Positions 54,968 through 64,000 of a DNA stretch of 64,000 bases are shown here, one piece after another; position 1 is the first letter of the stretch; every line of letters begins with the position of its first letter. This DNA comes from Talaromyces rugulosus (taxonomy: Eukaryota; Ascomycota; Eurotiomycetes; Eurotiales; Trichocomaceae). Both the position numbers and the translations under genes were made by a program. The notes beneath the pieces are model-generated. The model searched no databases and was not told the DNA's origin. It was given only the letters and a program-made list of their open reading frames with translations. The stretch is from contig NC_049565.1 of NCBI RefSeq assembly GCF_013368755.1, positions 2,170,001-2,234,000 of the forward strand. Direction: 5' to 3'.

Positions 54968-55687
54968 CTACGTCTGGTTCGACTCAGCAGCGCGAAACTC
55001 CTCTAGCCTCTTTTTCTGTTGTCCATTCTCGTCGAAATTGCTCGCATCCAGCCACTGCTCAAAGGCCTTCTCGAGGCCACCGTCCACCCACTCGGAATCC
55101 AGCATGGCAAACCATGCGGTGTCCCGGTTGCGCCCCTTGACTATATAGTGCTGCCGGAACAAACCCTCAAAGACAAACCCATAGCGGGTCGCTGCTTTCT
55201 TCGACGGCTCGTTCAGATTGTTGCACTTCCACTCGAGACGCCGATAGCCGAGATCGCGAAACGCGTACCGTGCCAGCAGATAGACCGCCTCCGTGGCTGC
55301 TGTCGTCCGCTGCAGGGCCGGCGAATACATGACATGCCCGATTTCAATAGTTCGGTGCTCTGGCTCAATGTGCAGAAAGCTGATGTAGCCGACGATGCCT
55401 TGGGTTGGGCCGGTCTTGACTCGGATGGTCCAGAAAGTGTCTTCGGACTTGGCCCAGGTCGCAACGCGAGACCTCAGCTGCTCGACATCCGTGGGGGGGT
55501 CGTGGAACATGTAATCCCAGATCCATCCGTTCTCGGCACTGCCAATGTGCTGGTAGAGAGCCTCGGTGTGTGATTCCTCAAGAGGCTCCAAGGCGACGGC
55601 TTTGCCCTGGAGGGTGACACGAGACGGCGACAGGGCATGCGTGGCGCCTGAGACTAGAGCGCCGAGCATGCGGCGTGTATTTGCCAT
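54968..55687 (-). CDS. GNAT-family N-acetyltransferase (RimJ/RimL type)
   Basis: A single exon, 239 aa, ATG at 55687. The acetyl-CoA fold is visible: VALEPLEESHTEALYQHI at the start, IVGYISFLHIEPEHRTIEIGHVMYSPALQRTTAATEA for strands 4-5 with the CoA loop (SPALQRTTAATEA, the Q/RxxGxG/A position being QRTTAA), and YRRLEWKCNNLNEPSKKAATRYGF with the conserved NxxS near the active site. It acetylates small molecules or N-termini; the substrate is unknown. The N-terminus is basic, and mitochondrial targeting is possible but weak. Confidence 0.9.
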   Translation of the reverse strand: MANTRRMLGALVSGATHALSPSRVTLQGKAVALEPLEESHTEALYQHIGSAENGWIWDYMFHDPPTDVEQLRSRVATWAKSEDTFWTIRVKTGPTQGIVGYISFLHIEPEHRTIEIGHVMYSPALQRTTAATEAVYLLARYAFRDLGYRRLEWKCNNLNEPSKKAATRYGFVFEGLFRQHYIVKGRNRDTAWFAMLDSEWVDGGLEKAFEQWLDASNFDENGQQKKRLEEFRAAESNQT

Positions 55688-56403
55688 TGCTTTGTGTCAG
55701 GTAGTTTCAAATGGTGTTATCATCTGATTGAAAATTAGCACTCGAGTGGGCGTATATAAGGTTATTCCACGTTGTGCGGGATGATTATTTCGCTAGCCGG
55801 TGACTCATTATTTCCACCCCACATAATGAGATATTTTCACGTGAAATGATGACACCCTTGCACAACATTGTTTGAGTATTGAAACAGTTGGTGGCTAATA
55901 AATGTATAATGATATCTAGAAACTTAACCTAAGTAGCGTGTTGAAATGTTGGCATCTGGAAAGGGAAACATATATTCCATAAGAACTGTAAATTATGGTG
56001 CACATGAATTACCCAAACTCGTTATTGGATTTGTCATAATGAACAAATGATTGACAACTAAAATAATGATAGATAAACCCTTTCTGCGAGGGTATATGCG
56101 CCGTCAATGTCGTTATTGAGGGCTAAAATGATCAATTGATGTCGACAGCAAACAAAGTGATGCCCCACATTTACCCTTATTGACCAATAGGAAACTAGTA
56201 TCCCCTGTCGTCTGAAATTGTATTATGATTGGTCAGGACTATGTATAGCCACCGTCCAATAATATCTTCTATAGCCAAAATTCTATCAATACAATCATTG
56301 TCAACATCCAATTTATGCCAGATTCAGCTAAAGGCCCCTAAAGCTTCAATGCTACACGCGAAGACGTAGGACAACAGTTGTGTTTGGCTAAAATTAAAAT
56401 TTT
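55688..56403. other. AT-rich intergenic region
   Basis: About 700 bp; the promoter of the acetyltransferase gene at its left. No coding or repeat recognised. Confidence 0.45.
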
Positions 56404-56731
56404 TTAACTCGGGTAGATGAATGTCCGCCAGCTAAGCCAGCGAGATTCCTCGGGCTTTGAGAGTTGAACATCATACTCGGCCTGGAGTGATAGAACAGAG
56501 TTCGAAGCGGCATCGATTGCTTTGATATGTTTAGCTGACGAGATAAAGACATAGAGAGCGTCTGGGGCGAGAATTTCAAAAGGCGTGCCTTTAATTCCTT
56601 TGTTACTGGTATATCAATTGATACTAAGGTATATGTAAAGTTACCTTGTCGTATCCCTCTTGGATTATGCTAGGCTTCTTTACCAGCAGCATCCATGTTT
56701 CCCAGTATCTTTTGAGACTGTAAAACGGACG
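56404..56731 (-). pseudogene. N-terminal fragment of a cytochrome P450
   Basis: On the minus strand 56731..56645 reads KRYWETWMLLVKKPSIIQEGYDK and 56597..56404 continues GTPFEILAPDALYVFISSAKHIKAI and VLSLQAEYDVQLSKPE before a TAA. This is the conserved N-terminal region (GYxK ... GxPFxI ... VSSxxHIKEI) of fungal ent-kaurene oxidase-like P450s. The join between the two blocks is out of phase and no I-helix or haem motif follows, so it is a truncated relic. Confidence 0.55.
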
Positions 56732-57801
56732 TAATAGAAGCGAAGTGGTTTTCAAGCGTAGGTCTTTAACAAAAAAGCGCATACAGAGCTATAGCGGAGG
56801 TGCACATCAAGACACAAGCCAATGGATCGGCAGATATTATGAGTGACAGCATAGTGAGTATCTCTGTTGATGGAGTAACAAAAATATTGATTTATTAAAG
56901 TTGATTTCAGTTTATGATAACTAAATGTTCCAATGTCAACTGTTTTGAAAGATTGGGCATGATAAACAAATCTTTCCCTTTTATATACTTTCCATATAAT
57001 AACAGCGACAATTGGTTCCCATTTATTTTAACAAGGCTATACTCAGATGTTTAAAATGCCTCAGTCATGTTAAGCTGAAAATTCCAAAAATACTCGCCTT
57101 CCATCAGAAATCAGGCTTCAGACGACATGTCTTTAACCACCGATCTGCTCGGGTTTATAAATCACCATTGGTGCATGTGCCAAGACAAGAAACACTAGTA
57201 TAAGGGGAAAAAGTCAAAGACAGGAGCCAGCCACTCAGAACAGAGTTTAATCGAGTTATCGGCATGAAACAATACTAACAGAAACAGCTAAAATATCTCC
57301 GCAGACAGCCCCGAACTTATCAGGCTGAAGACATCCGGAGGATGTCGTATCTAGCAATATATAATAGTAACATTTGAATACTTACTGATATCAGTCACTC
57401 AAGCAATTGTATCAATTAGTATATTTAAAACATTGAATGTGTTACCTGGGATGTTAGTTACCGGGAAAAGAGATTACCCCAAGTCAACATTCAAACATCA
57501 AGTAATATTAAAGTCTCGGTTTTACAATTTTTAATTTTTCAACTGAGCGAATTGAATAACATACTCTCTGAATTATTACTCGGATAGTACATGCATCAAT
57601 GTACATGTACCTCGCCTCAGTCCATATTTGAATATACGTATTACGTATGTTGAACCACCTCCCCTTTTTAGACACAGTGTGACCAGGCATCTTTCGCTTA
57701 TTAAATGACACACAGACTTGGTATTTAAAAAGAAAATTCAATAAGAAATAAGCAGGTCAAACACAAAATCAAACATTGTGGTCATTCATTCTACCTTCAC
57801 A
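56732..57801. other. AT-rich intergenic region
   Basis: About 1 kb, AT-rich; probably promoter remains of the P450 relic and of the membrane-protein pseudogene. No other feature seen. Confidence 0.4.
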
Positions 57802-59119
57802 ATGGCTGATTTATCAAACGTGCCGCTTGCAGTCAATCCAGATGGCAGCCCCCCTAATTTTGCTGACCCTCCATCTCTAGAACACACTATACTTGTAGTT
57901 GGAGTTGTTTTTATTGCCATCAGCGCTGTTTTCATTCTAATACGTTTAGCTTCGACATAGAAAGATACGGGGAAGCTAGCCATCGATGACTGTATGGCTC
58001 TCCTTTCCTCTTTGCAAATGACATTCAAGTACTGAATTTTCTTTAGATCTTTGTGTTTTCGGAGAAATAACAAGTATTGGCTATTGGGTCATAATATATA
58101 GCCGTGAGAATTCTATTCTCTGTTGATAACGAAGTGTCCGTCTAATAGTCAGTTCGAACAACAGTCACAAAAGATGGAGCAGGAAGACATACTTGGGATG
58201 TTCCTGCCAGCATTGTAACGAAGTCATTTATCAAGGTAAAAATCCAAGGTACCTTTTGAAGTAGATAGGCCAGCTGACATCAAGAAGAGACAATTTGTCC
58301 AGAAAATGCTTATTGCTCCGACACTATGGGCAACCAAGGGCACGGTGCTGGCACTTTATCTTCGAAACTTTGGAATTGTGCGATGGATACGCGTCACTTC
58401 ATGGGTCCTCATTGTCGTTCTTTACTTCTTCTATGGATCAAACATTGTCATTGCCGCTGCATACTGCCTTCCTACGAACGGAGAGGTATGGGACAATACT
58501 GTGTTCACAAGATGTGCCAGCCCGGTGTCATCGACTGTCGTCATTGGTGTTTTTACTGTGGTGGCCGATCTTATCATCTTTGCGCTACCTTTGCCCATCA
58601 TCTTTCGGCTGCGACTTAGTCGGCAAAGGAAAATTGGACTGGGCGTCGTGTTCTCGGCGGGACTGCTGTAAGTTTTTTTTATGGAATTATCATGTCTGGG
58701 GGCTGATTGATTTATTTTACCCTGGCATAGAACGGTCATCACTAGCATCGTTTCACTGGTCTTTCGAGTCCGCATATTTCTCGAGTATGATCCTATATGG
58801 ACTGGCACTAGCCTTGCAATTTCAACGTAAGTTGAGAATATATTCCATTGAGACTAACTCGTACTAACGATTCATGGGACATCTTGGACTTGCCGAAACT
58901 TTTGGGACTGTCATCGTCAGCTGCGCGCCGGCAATGTACTCATTTTGGTTAAAATACGTCACACAAAGGCGATTTTATATGAATCTTCAATCAAAACTGT
59001 CGGCATCGAATGGCTGGAAATCAAGGTCGAACATCGTCAAGTCCAATGAGCGCAGCCAGGAGCATGGGCATCGCTTCAACAGTTTCGAACATCTGCAGAT
59101 GAAAGACCATAAGCGGTAG
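57802..59119 (+). pseudogene. Rhodopsin-domain/PTH11-like integral membrane protein, broken
   Basis: Multi-span membrane protein of the fungal rhodopsin-like family often found near secondary-metabolite clusters. It starts MADLSNVPLAVNPDG; TM1 is VVGVVFIAISAVFILIRL, followed by an in-frame TAG at 57958 right before KDTGKLAIDD. Further exons are readable: GRHTWDVPASIVTSFIK near 58171-58233; LLIAPTLWATKG-type and following helices at 58300-58667; TVITSIVSLVFRVRIFLEYDPIW at 58732-58826; and GTVIVSCAPAMYSFWLKY to the stop at 59117. The last intron (GTAAGT at 58827) has no AG before GLAETFGTV, only one 15 codons later. The stop and the lost acceptor make it a pseudogene. Confidence 0.7.
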
Positions 59120-59493
59120 GAAGACCTATTGGTTTCTTCCGGATAGATGGGCCGATTGCAATTTTTTGGCAATGAGACTGGCCCGGTGGTACACAAAAAG
59201 TAGCAATGCACTAGTATGTAGTAGAAGCGCGTGACAGCAAATTAGAAGAACGAGTTTGACCATGAAATTCGGACTTTATTTTCTCACTGTAACGAGATAG
59301 TTAAAAACAATTCGATAGTTATCTGAGGTGGTGACGAGGAACAAAGGGCAGGCAGGGGCACGTGCTCCTCTCCTCCCCACCCTCTTCAACATCGTCAGCA
59401 TCATCTTCAACCGTTTCAACCACAACTGCTACCATCAATCACTTCCGCGTCTTCCATTGCTTATTACACCAATTAAAATTTTGGACTACGACA
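59120..59493. other. Promoter region of the DUF4267-like gene
   Basis: 374 bp; a CT/CA-rich leader (59365-59460) lies just before the ATG at 59494. No gene in it. Confidence 0.4.
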
Positions 59494-59883
59494 ATGTTTG
59501 AACACTTCAGCTTGTTTCATGTGCCACCCCTCTTCGTTGCCACTGCTACAACATTTGGCGGGTTGATACCTTTCTTCAACGCCGAATATGCTATTCTCGA
59601 GTTCGGCCTTCCCCAACGCATCGCAAGTTCCAAACCGGCCCAGTCGGTGATGATTCTGAGCTCTGGGCGCATAACCGCTATCGGCCTGTGTCTCTTTGCC
59701 TTTTATTTCCAGGGGAAGTTGGTCGAATTTGATACCGTCCTGACCATCTTGGGTGCCTACGTCGGCCTGGTGGACGGCTATGTCTGCCTGAGAGAGGATG
59801 TACCCAACAAGGCTGTTTTCCGTACAGCTTCTGGCCTGGCAATTGCTGCATGGGGCTGGTTTGGCCTGACGAGTACCGCATGA
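59494..59883 (+). CDS. DUF4267-like small membrane protein
   Basis: A single exon of 129 aa from ATG 59494 (MFEHFSLFHV). The frame stays open upstream to 59362, but those 44 codons are low-complexity Ser/Thr and probably untranslated leader. Four hydrophobic segments are visible: LFVATATTFGGLIPFF, ITAIGLCLFAFYFQG, VLTILGAYVGLVDGYV and ASGLAIAAWGWFGL. LEFGLPQRIASSKPAQSVMILSSGRITA between the first two is the conserved core of this family of unknown function. It is the only intact gene between three broken ones at 56.4-62.0 kb. Confidence 0.8.
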   Translation: MFEHFSLFHVPPLFVATATTFGGLIPFFNAEYAILEFGLPQRIASSKPAQSVMILSSGRITAIGLCLFAFYFQGKLVEFDTVLTILGAYVGLVDGYVCLREDVPNKAVFRTASGLAIAAWGWFGLTSTA

Positions 59884-60283
59884 TGCTACCTATTCATCTC
59901 GGCTTGTCGATTTCCAACTCGGCCGCCAGCCTCTTGTTATATGATCCGGTATTTAATACATGTGTAACAAGCACCAGTAGTCTCCCAGAGCCAAAAAAAA
60001 AAAAAAGCAAAAAGCAAAGAGGTTGGGACGGGGATGTGATTGGCGGGCCCTTGTTCTTATTTTGTAGCCTTGTCTACCTAATTATTCGCCGAAATTCGAA
60101 ATGCATAATTCCTTTTACTATGCGAAAATATTTTAAGAGACCGGAGAAAAATAACGAGATGAAAATGACGGAATCAAAGGTAGTACAATCCGTAGTCATA
60201 TACTCCTATGTGACAATAGCTGATCTGGAAAGAACCTTCTCTTACACATTCATCTTCCAAAACGTGAATTATACGCAAAAGCC
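59884..60283. other. Intergenic region with A-run
   Basis: 400 bp; an A-run near 59994-60005. Promoter remains of the MFS pseudogene; no gene. Confidence 0.4.
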
Positions 60284-62020
60284 ATGGTCCGGCACCCCAA
60301 AGAAGGAGGGGAAGCAGCAGATACCTCCCAACGCACCCAGGAAGACACACCCGAGTTCCGCCTATCCTGGCGAGTTTGGTGTGTGTTTGTTGTACTCTGT
60401 CTCTTGTCTTTTATGTCCGCTATCGACGCAACCATCGTGACCACGTCTCTGCAAACAATCACTCGAGAAATCGGCGGTCAATAGCAGTGCGCCTGGGTGA
60501 TGAATGCCTTTATGCTTGCTACTACTGTTCCACAGCCGTTCTATGGACAGATAGCGAACATATTTGGCCGTCGCCATCCGATTCTAGTTGCCATTTCGCT
60601 TTTCGCGTTGGGCAGCGGCATATCTGGCAGTGCGACGAGCGCTGGGACGCTCATTGCTGGGCGCACAATCTAGGGACTCGGGGCAGCAGATATAATCATC
60701 TGCGATCTGGTGCCGGCTCGACATAGATGCCCCTATTTGAGTGCCGTGTTATCAACCGCTGCCATCGGAACAACGATTGGACCCATTATTGGAGGCGCCC
60801 TAGCCGAGCCTCAATGGCGTTGGATTTTCTGGATCAACTTGCCTGTAACAGTCCTTGGACTGCTGGCGATTAACTTCCTCCTCAGACTGAAGCATGATAA
60901 CCGCAGCCCGACTTGGCGGCATGCCCTTTTGCGTGTCGACATTTTGGGGAATCTGATTTTCATTCCCTCTATGATTGCAATTTTCTTTGGCCTGATCATG
61001 GGAGAGGCCCAGTTTTCCTGGAGCTCATGGTACATTATTGTTCCTTTAGTTCTGGGAGTGGTAGGCTGTGTGATCTTTGCTCTTCATCAAGCATCGTCGC
61101 CGTCAGCCGTCTGCAAAGAAGCCAGTACACCGCCACGACTTTTCAAACACCGCACCTCTGCCGCTGGCTACATCATCATCTTTCTGGCAGCGATAATTTT
61201 CCAAGCAATCTCGTATTTCCTGCCAACCTACTTCCAGGCTGTCAAGGGTGCTTCGCCGCTGATGTCTGGAGTCTACTTTCTGCCGTTTGCTCTCGCCATT
61301 ATCCCCTTTGGTGGTCTGACGGGAGTATTCATGTCCAAAACAGGGCTGTATATCCCTATCCACTGGCTTGGTTTTGTCCTCAGCGCCACTGGAGCCGGTC
61401 TTCTTTCAAAGCTCGACGAGTCATCTAGTCGGGGTGCTTTGGTCGGCTACCAAATCCTAGTATCCGGCGGCACGGGTATGCTCTTCACAGCTACTTTGCC
61501 ATCTACATTAGCTCCGTTGGCAGAGTCAGATGTTGCAGTTGCAACGGGGACATACTCTTTTATCCGTTCATTTGGCTTGGTTTGAGGCGCCACCATAGCA
61601 TCCGTTGCATTCAACAGCCAGATAGACACCCATCTAGGGTCCATCACCGCGACAGACGGCGGTGGTGACCCAGCGGCGATACGGGCGGCATTGGCAGACG
61701 GAAAGGCATACTCGTACGCGAGTGGAGGCTTTATTACATGTTTGCCTGCTGCGACTCGGCATCGGGTTGTTGATGTCTATGTCAAGGCATTGCGAGTTGT
61801 CTGGCTGATTGTCGCGCCAGTGTCATGCCTCGGCTTCATTTGCGTTTGCTTGGAAAAGCATGTCGAGCTTCGAAAGGAACATCATACCGAATATGGACTG
61901 GCGGACAATACGGAAGATATGGAGCATATTGCAGGTACGCGCAAGCACGGGGCCACTGCGAATACCCCTATTATAGACATCAACACGGGGGGAACAGGGT
62001 TTGGATACTGCAAAGGATAG
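60284..62020 (+). pseudogene. MFS multidrug-type (DHA2, 14-TM) transporter with three nonsense codons
   Basis: One continuous reading frame of 579 codons, intronless, with no frameshift but in-frame stops at 60482 (TAG), 60671 (TAG) and 61583 (TGA). Family motifs are clear: motif C-like ATIVTTSLQTITREIGG, WVMNAFMLATTVPQPFYGQ, GRRHPILVAISLFALGSG, TIGPIIGGALAEPQWRWIFWINLP and GYQILVSGGTGML. By comparison with the family, the second stop replaces Gln in GRTIQGLG and the third Trp in FGLVWG, so transitions (C-to-T, G-to-A) explain them. Intact, it would be a plasma-membrane efflux pump. The lack of indels says inactivation is recent. The alternative is sequencing error, but three transitions make that unlikely. 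Confidence 0.85.
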
Positions 62021-62304
62021 AGTTAAAAAAAAATCCCATTTTTCGGGCAACCATGTGTTTGAGAATCAATGCCAAACCCAGCTAGGAAATCCAAAACGCT
62101 GTACTGATGCTAATGTTTGAAACCTTGAACGAGAGTGGATAGCCCTAACTGTACAAGGAGAAGAAAAAAAATTTGCTCAAACTGTGCCACAGAAACACGA
62201 ATGGGCTGGGCCAACTCAGCCATAGCCAGGAGATAAAAAAGGACACAAACTGTATGGGACGAACCTAGCGCGGTGCGTAAGCATGTTAAAACTTCGAAAT
62301 TGAG

Positions 62305-62320
62305 TACGTACTAGTACGTA
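62305..62320. promoter_or_regulatory. TACGTA-containing perfect palindrome
   Basis: TACGTACTAGTACGTA, two TACGTA cores (bZIP-type half-sites resembling TTACGTAA) in mirror arrangement about 520 bp before the bZIP start codon. Confidence 0.4.
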
Positions 62321-62535
62321 GGCCCGGCCATAGCCCTAATCAAGAAGAATACTATGAGGATGGTATAGGAAGCCAATCGGTAGCGGCGGGTAAACACAGA
62401 GCCGGCAGGCAAGACGCGCGTTCTCGGGCTATTCTGGGAGCCTTGCCCGGACTAGCCCCGCCCACCGCCGCCTGGTCGGGCCTAGCGCGCCAGCCCGGCC
62501 CAGACTAAGCCACAGCGGCCCTCTCGCCCTCGCTC

Positions 62536-62567
62536 GCCCTCTCTCTCTCTCTCTCCTTCTCCTTCTG
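62536..62567. repeat. CT microsatellite
   Basis: Run of CTCTCT units followed by CCTTCT repeats in the bZIP leader. Confidence 0.6.
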
Positions 62568-62842
62568 TCTCGCCTATTCATTGTCCGCTCGCCACCAGCC
62601 TGCCTCTTTTGTCTTCATTATTCTTATAATCCATCGCCCTTTACGCCTTTTCCCCGAACTAACATTCGCTCACCTTCCGGATTCCTTCGTTTTACCAGCC
62701 ATCGCCAATCGTTTCGACCCTTCTATCCTTGCCATTGATTGATTGATTGATTGCTTGGATTCGACAACGCTCTCTGCATCACTTTCGCTCATCTGTGCAC
62801 GAGAATTGCTCTGCTCCCAACGACACGGTCAAACTGGCAGCC

Positions 62843-64000
62843 ATGGCTGCTCTGGGGGAACTGCCGGCAACAACTGCTTCGCCGCTTCCCAATCTCAACA
62901 CGTCCTACGATCCCGACTTCGACTCCTTTCTCAACCTCGATCAGACCCAGTCCGTCTTCCCTACATCCGAGTCGATGAAAACGAACCCGTCTATGATCTC
63001 TCAACCTTCCATGTCCACATCAGACGCCAGTGTCAGCGACTTTGGCCAGCCCTTTTCCGCCCCCAGCCATCAGTACGGAGATCACCAACAGCAGACAGGT
63101 CTGCCTCCCGGCGCCATTGCCCATGCCATGACATTCAACGATAATTCGATGCGCTCCTTTGGTGCCGTCCACCCCGGATTCCACATGGCAGAGGACCCAG
63201 TCGCTCGCATGAAACAGGAGGAGACGGCCATCGACTTTGGCACTGTGCCTTCGCGTAGCCATTCGGAAATGGATCTCGAGAGCGACACTCCCCACAACAT
63301 GTCCTACATGACCCCTAGCGCCCCGGCCAATGCCAGGGCCCAGCAGTTCGTGGACCCTCACGTTCTCGGCGGTAACGATTTTGCTTCGCCCATGGGCCCC
63401 CCAACAGCTGCTTCCGCACCGCAGGCCGGTCGGATGTACCCCGGTATGCACCAACAACAAGCAGCCATGGCCGCCCGTGCTGCCCAACAGCAACAAAGAC
63501 AACAAACGGAAATTATGCGCCAGCAACAGCATATGCGACAGCAAACTGCCCAACAAGTCGCTACTCCCACACCCCAGCCTGCACAAAACCGTCCGGTACG
63601 CAATGTAGATCCCATGGTCGAAGAGCGCATCTCCCGTCTTTTACAACAAATGCGCCAAAACTCCACTGGCGGGGATAGCGCCAACACCCCGTCGTCAATG
63701 CCGCATATGTCCAGACCAAAGAAGGACGAAGATGATATGGATGATGATGAACGCTTGCTTGCGAGCGAGGAAGGCAAAAAGCTTACCAGCAAGGAGAGAC
63801 GACAGTTGCGTAACAAGGTCTCTGCTCGCGCATTCCGTTCCCGCCGTAAAGAATACATCGGCCAGCTCGAGGGCGAGGTGGCTGTCAAAACTACCGAAGC
63901 CAACGAACTTCGCCTGCAGAATCGTGCGCTCCTCGAGGAAAACAACCGTCTCACCGACCTCACTCGCCTACTTCTCTCATCCCCTCATTTCTCCGACTTC
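62843..64000 (+). CDS. bZIP transcription factor, 5' part (runs off the window)
   Basis: 386 codons open to the window end. The N-terminus is Ser/Pro/Met-rich with acidic patches (YDPDFDSFLNLDQTQSVFP). A Gln-rich region (residues about 205-255, QQQAAMAARAAQQQQRQQ) precedes MVEERISRLLQQMRQNS and an acidic stretch (KKDEDDMDDDERLL). The bZIP follows: basic region KERRQLRNKVSARAFRSRRK (N-x7-R signature as NKVSARAFR) and a leucine zipper beginning YIGQLEGEVAVKTTEANELR and continuing LQNRALLEENNRL. The combination matches a conserved filamentous-fungal bZIP group, but no specific gene name is certain. The ATG at 62843 has a good Kozak-like context (GCCATGG). Confidence 0.92.
   Translation, partial: MAALGELPATTASPLPNLNTSYDPDFDSFLNLDQTQSVFPTSESMKTNPSMISQPSMSTSDASVSDFGQPFSAPSHQYGDHQQQTGLPPGAIAHAMTFNDNSMRSFGAVHPGFHMAEDPVARMKQEETAIDFGTVPSRSHSEMDLESDTPHNMSYMTPSAPANARAQQFVDPHVLGGNDFASPMGPPTAASAPQAGRMYPGMHQQQAAMAARAAQQQQRQQTEIMRQQQHMRQQTAQQVATPTPQPAQNRPVRNVDPMVEERISRLLQQMRQNSTGGDSANTPSSMPHMSRPKKDEDDMDDDERLLASEEGKKLTSKERRQLRNKVSARAFRSRRKEYIGQLEGEVAVKTTEANELRLQNRALLEENNRLTDLTRLLLSSPHFSDF

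Larger units (their letters stand above)
62021..62842 (+). promoter_or_regulatory. Promoter and 5' leader of the bZIP gene
   Basis: 822 bp. It contains a 16-bp perfect palindrome, TACGTACTAGTACGTA (62305-62320), a GC-rich block, a CT microsatellite (62536-62567) and an (ATTG)n repeat near 62735-62752 followed by a C/T-rich leader. Long CT-rich leaders are usual for well-expressed fungal regulators. Confidence 0.5.

Noticed and set aside
1..64000. tRNA, rRNA or CRISPR features
   Set aside because: Scanning by eye for T-arm (GGTTCGA-type) signatures, rRNA blocks and regularly spaced repeats gave nothing; a dedicated search could still find a tRNA.

Overview
The window is genomic DNA from a filamentous ascomycete (Pezizomycotina; Eurotiomycete-like gene content, but the species cannot be named from sequence alone). 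The grounds are short GT-AG introns (about 50-100 bp) with CTAAC/CTGAC branch points, Zn2Cys6 regulators, a cnxABC-type molybdenum-cofactor fusion gene, GH18 chitinases, Ty3/Gypsy chromoviruses, and C:G-to-T:A decay resembling RIP (repeat-induced point mutation). I inferred introns by reading splice sites and checking that reading frame and protein motifs stay continuous.

Layout. 0-5.7 kb: 3' end of a TrkH/TRK potassium transporter, a secreted GH18 class V chitinase, and a 57-aa secreted cysteine-rich peptide. 6-18.4 kb: a compact metabolic cluster of NADPH-cytochrome P450 reductase (-), Gfo/Idh/MocA oxidoreductase (+), Zn2Cys6 regulator (-), cytochrome P450 (+) and a second Zn2Cys6 regulator (-), arranged around two divergent intergenic regions. 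19.5-20.6 kb: a class III GH18 chitinase with strongly biased codons. 20.6-24.8 kb: essentially gene-free.

24.8-41.7 kb is a transposon island. It holds an inverted solo LTR, a RIP-like degraded chromovirus with both LTRs and a target-site duplication (TSD), an apparently intact minus-strand chromovirus with two LTRs that look identical, a short NACHT-ankyrin (NLR-like) gene lacking an N-terminal effector domain, and a TIR element interrupted by another solo LTR. Both chromoviruses have a primer-binding site complementary to their own LTR, which points to Tf1-type self-priming.

42.6-55.7 kb is mostly ordinary gene space: a serine beta-lactamase-like hydrolase, an unknown 215-aa protein, an ABC-F ATPase, cnxABC (MoaA-MoaC), a BTB/POZ protein and a GNAT acetyltransferase. 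56.4-62 kb holds three broken genes (P450 fragment, rhodopsin/PTH11-like membrane protein, MFS transporter) around a small DUF4267-like gene, perhaps the remains of a dead cluster. The window ends inside a Gln-rich bZIP transcription factor.

The most notable points are a probable AT-AC intron inside the zinc cluster of the 10.3-12.6 kb regulator; the cnxABC intron whose retention would end the MoaA part right after its Gly-Gly tail; the self-priming signatures of two retrotransposons; and the two-regulator P450/CPR/MocA cluster.
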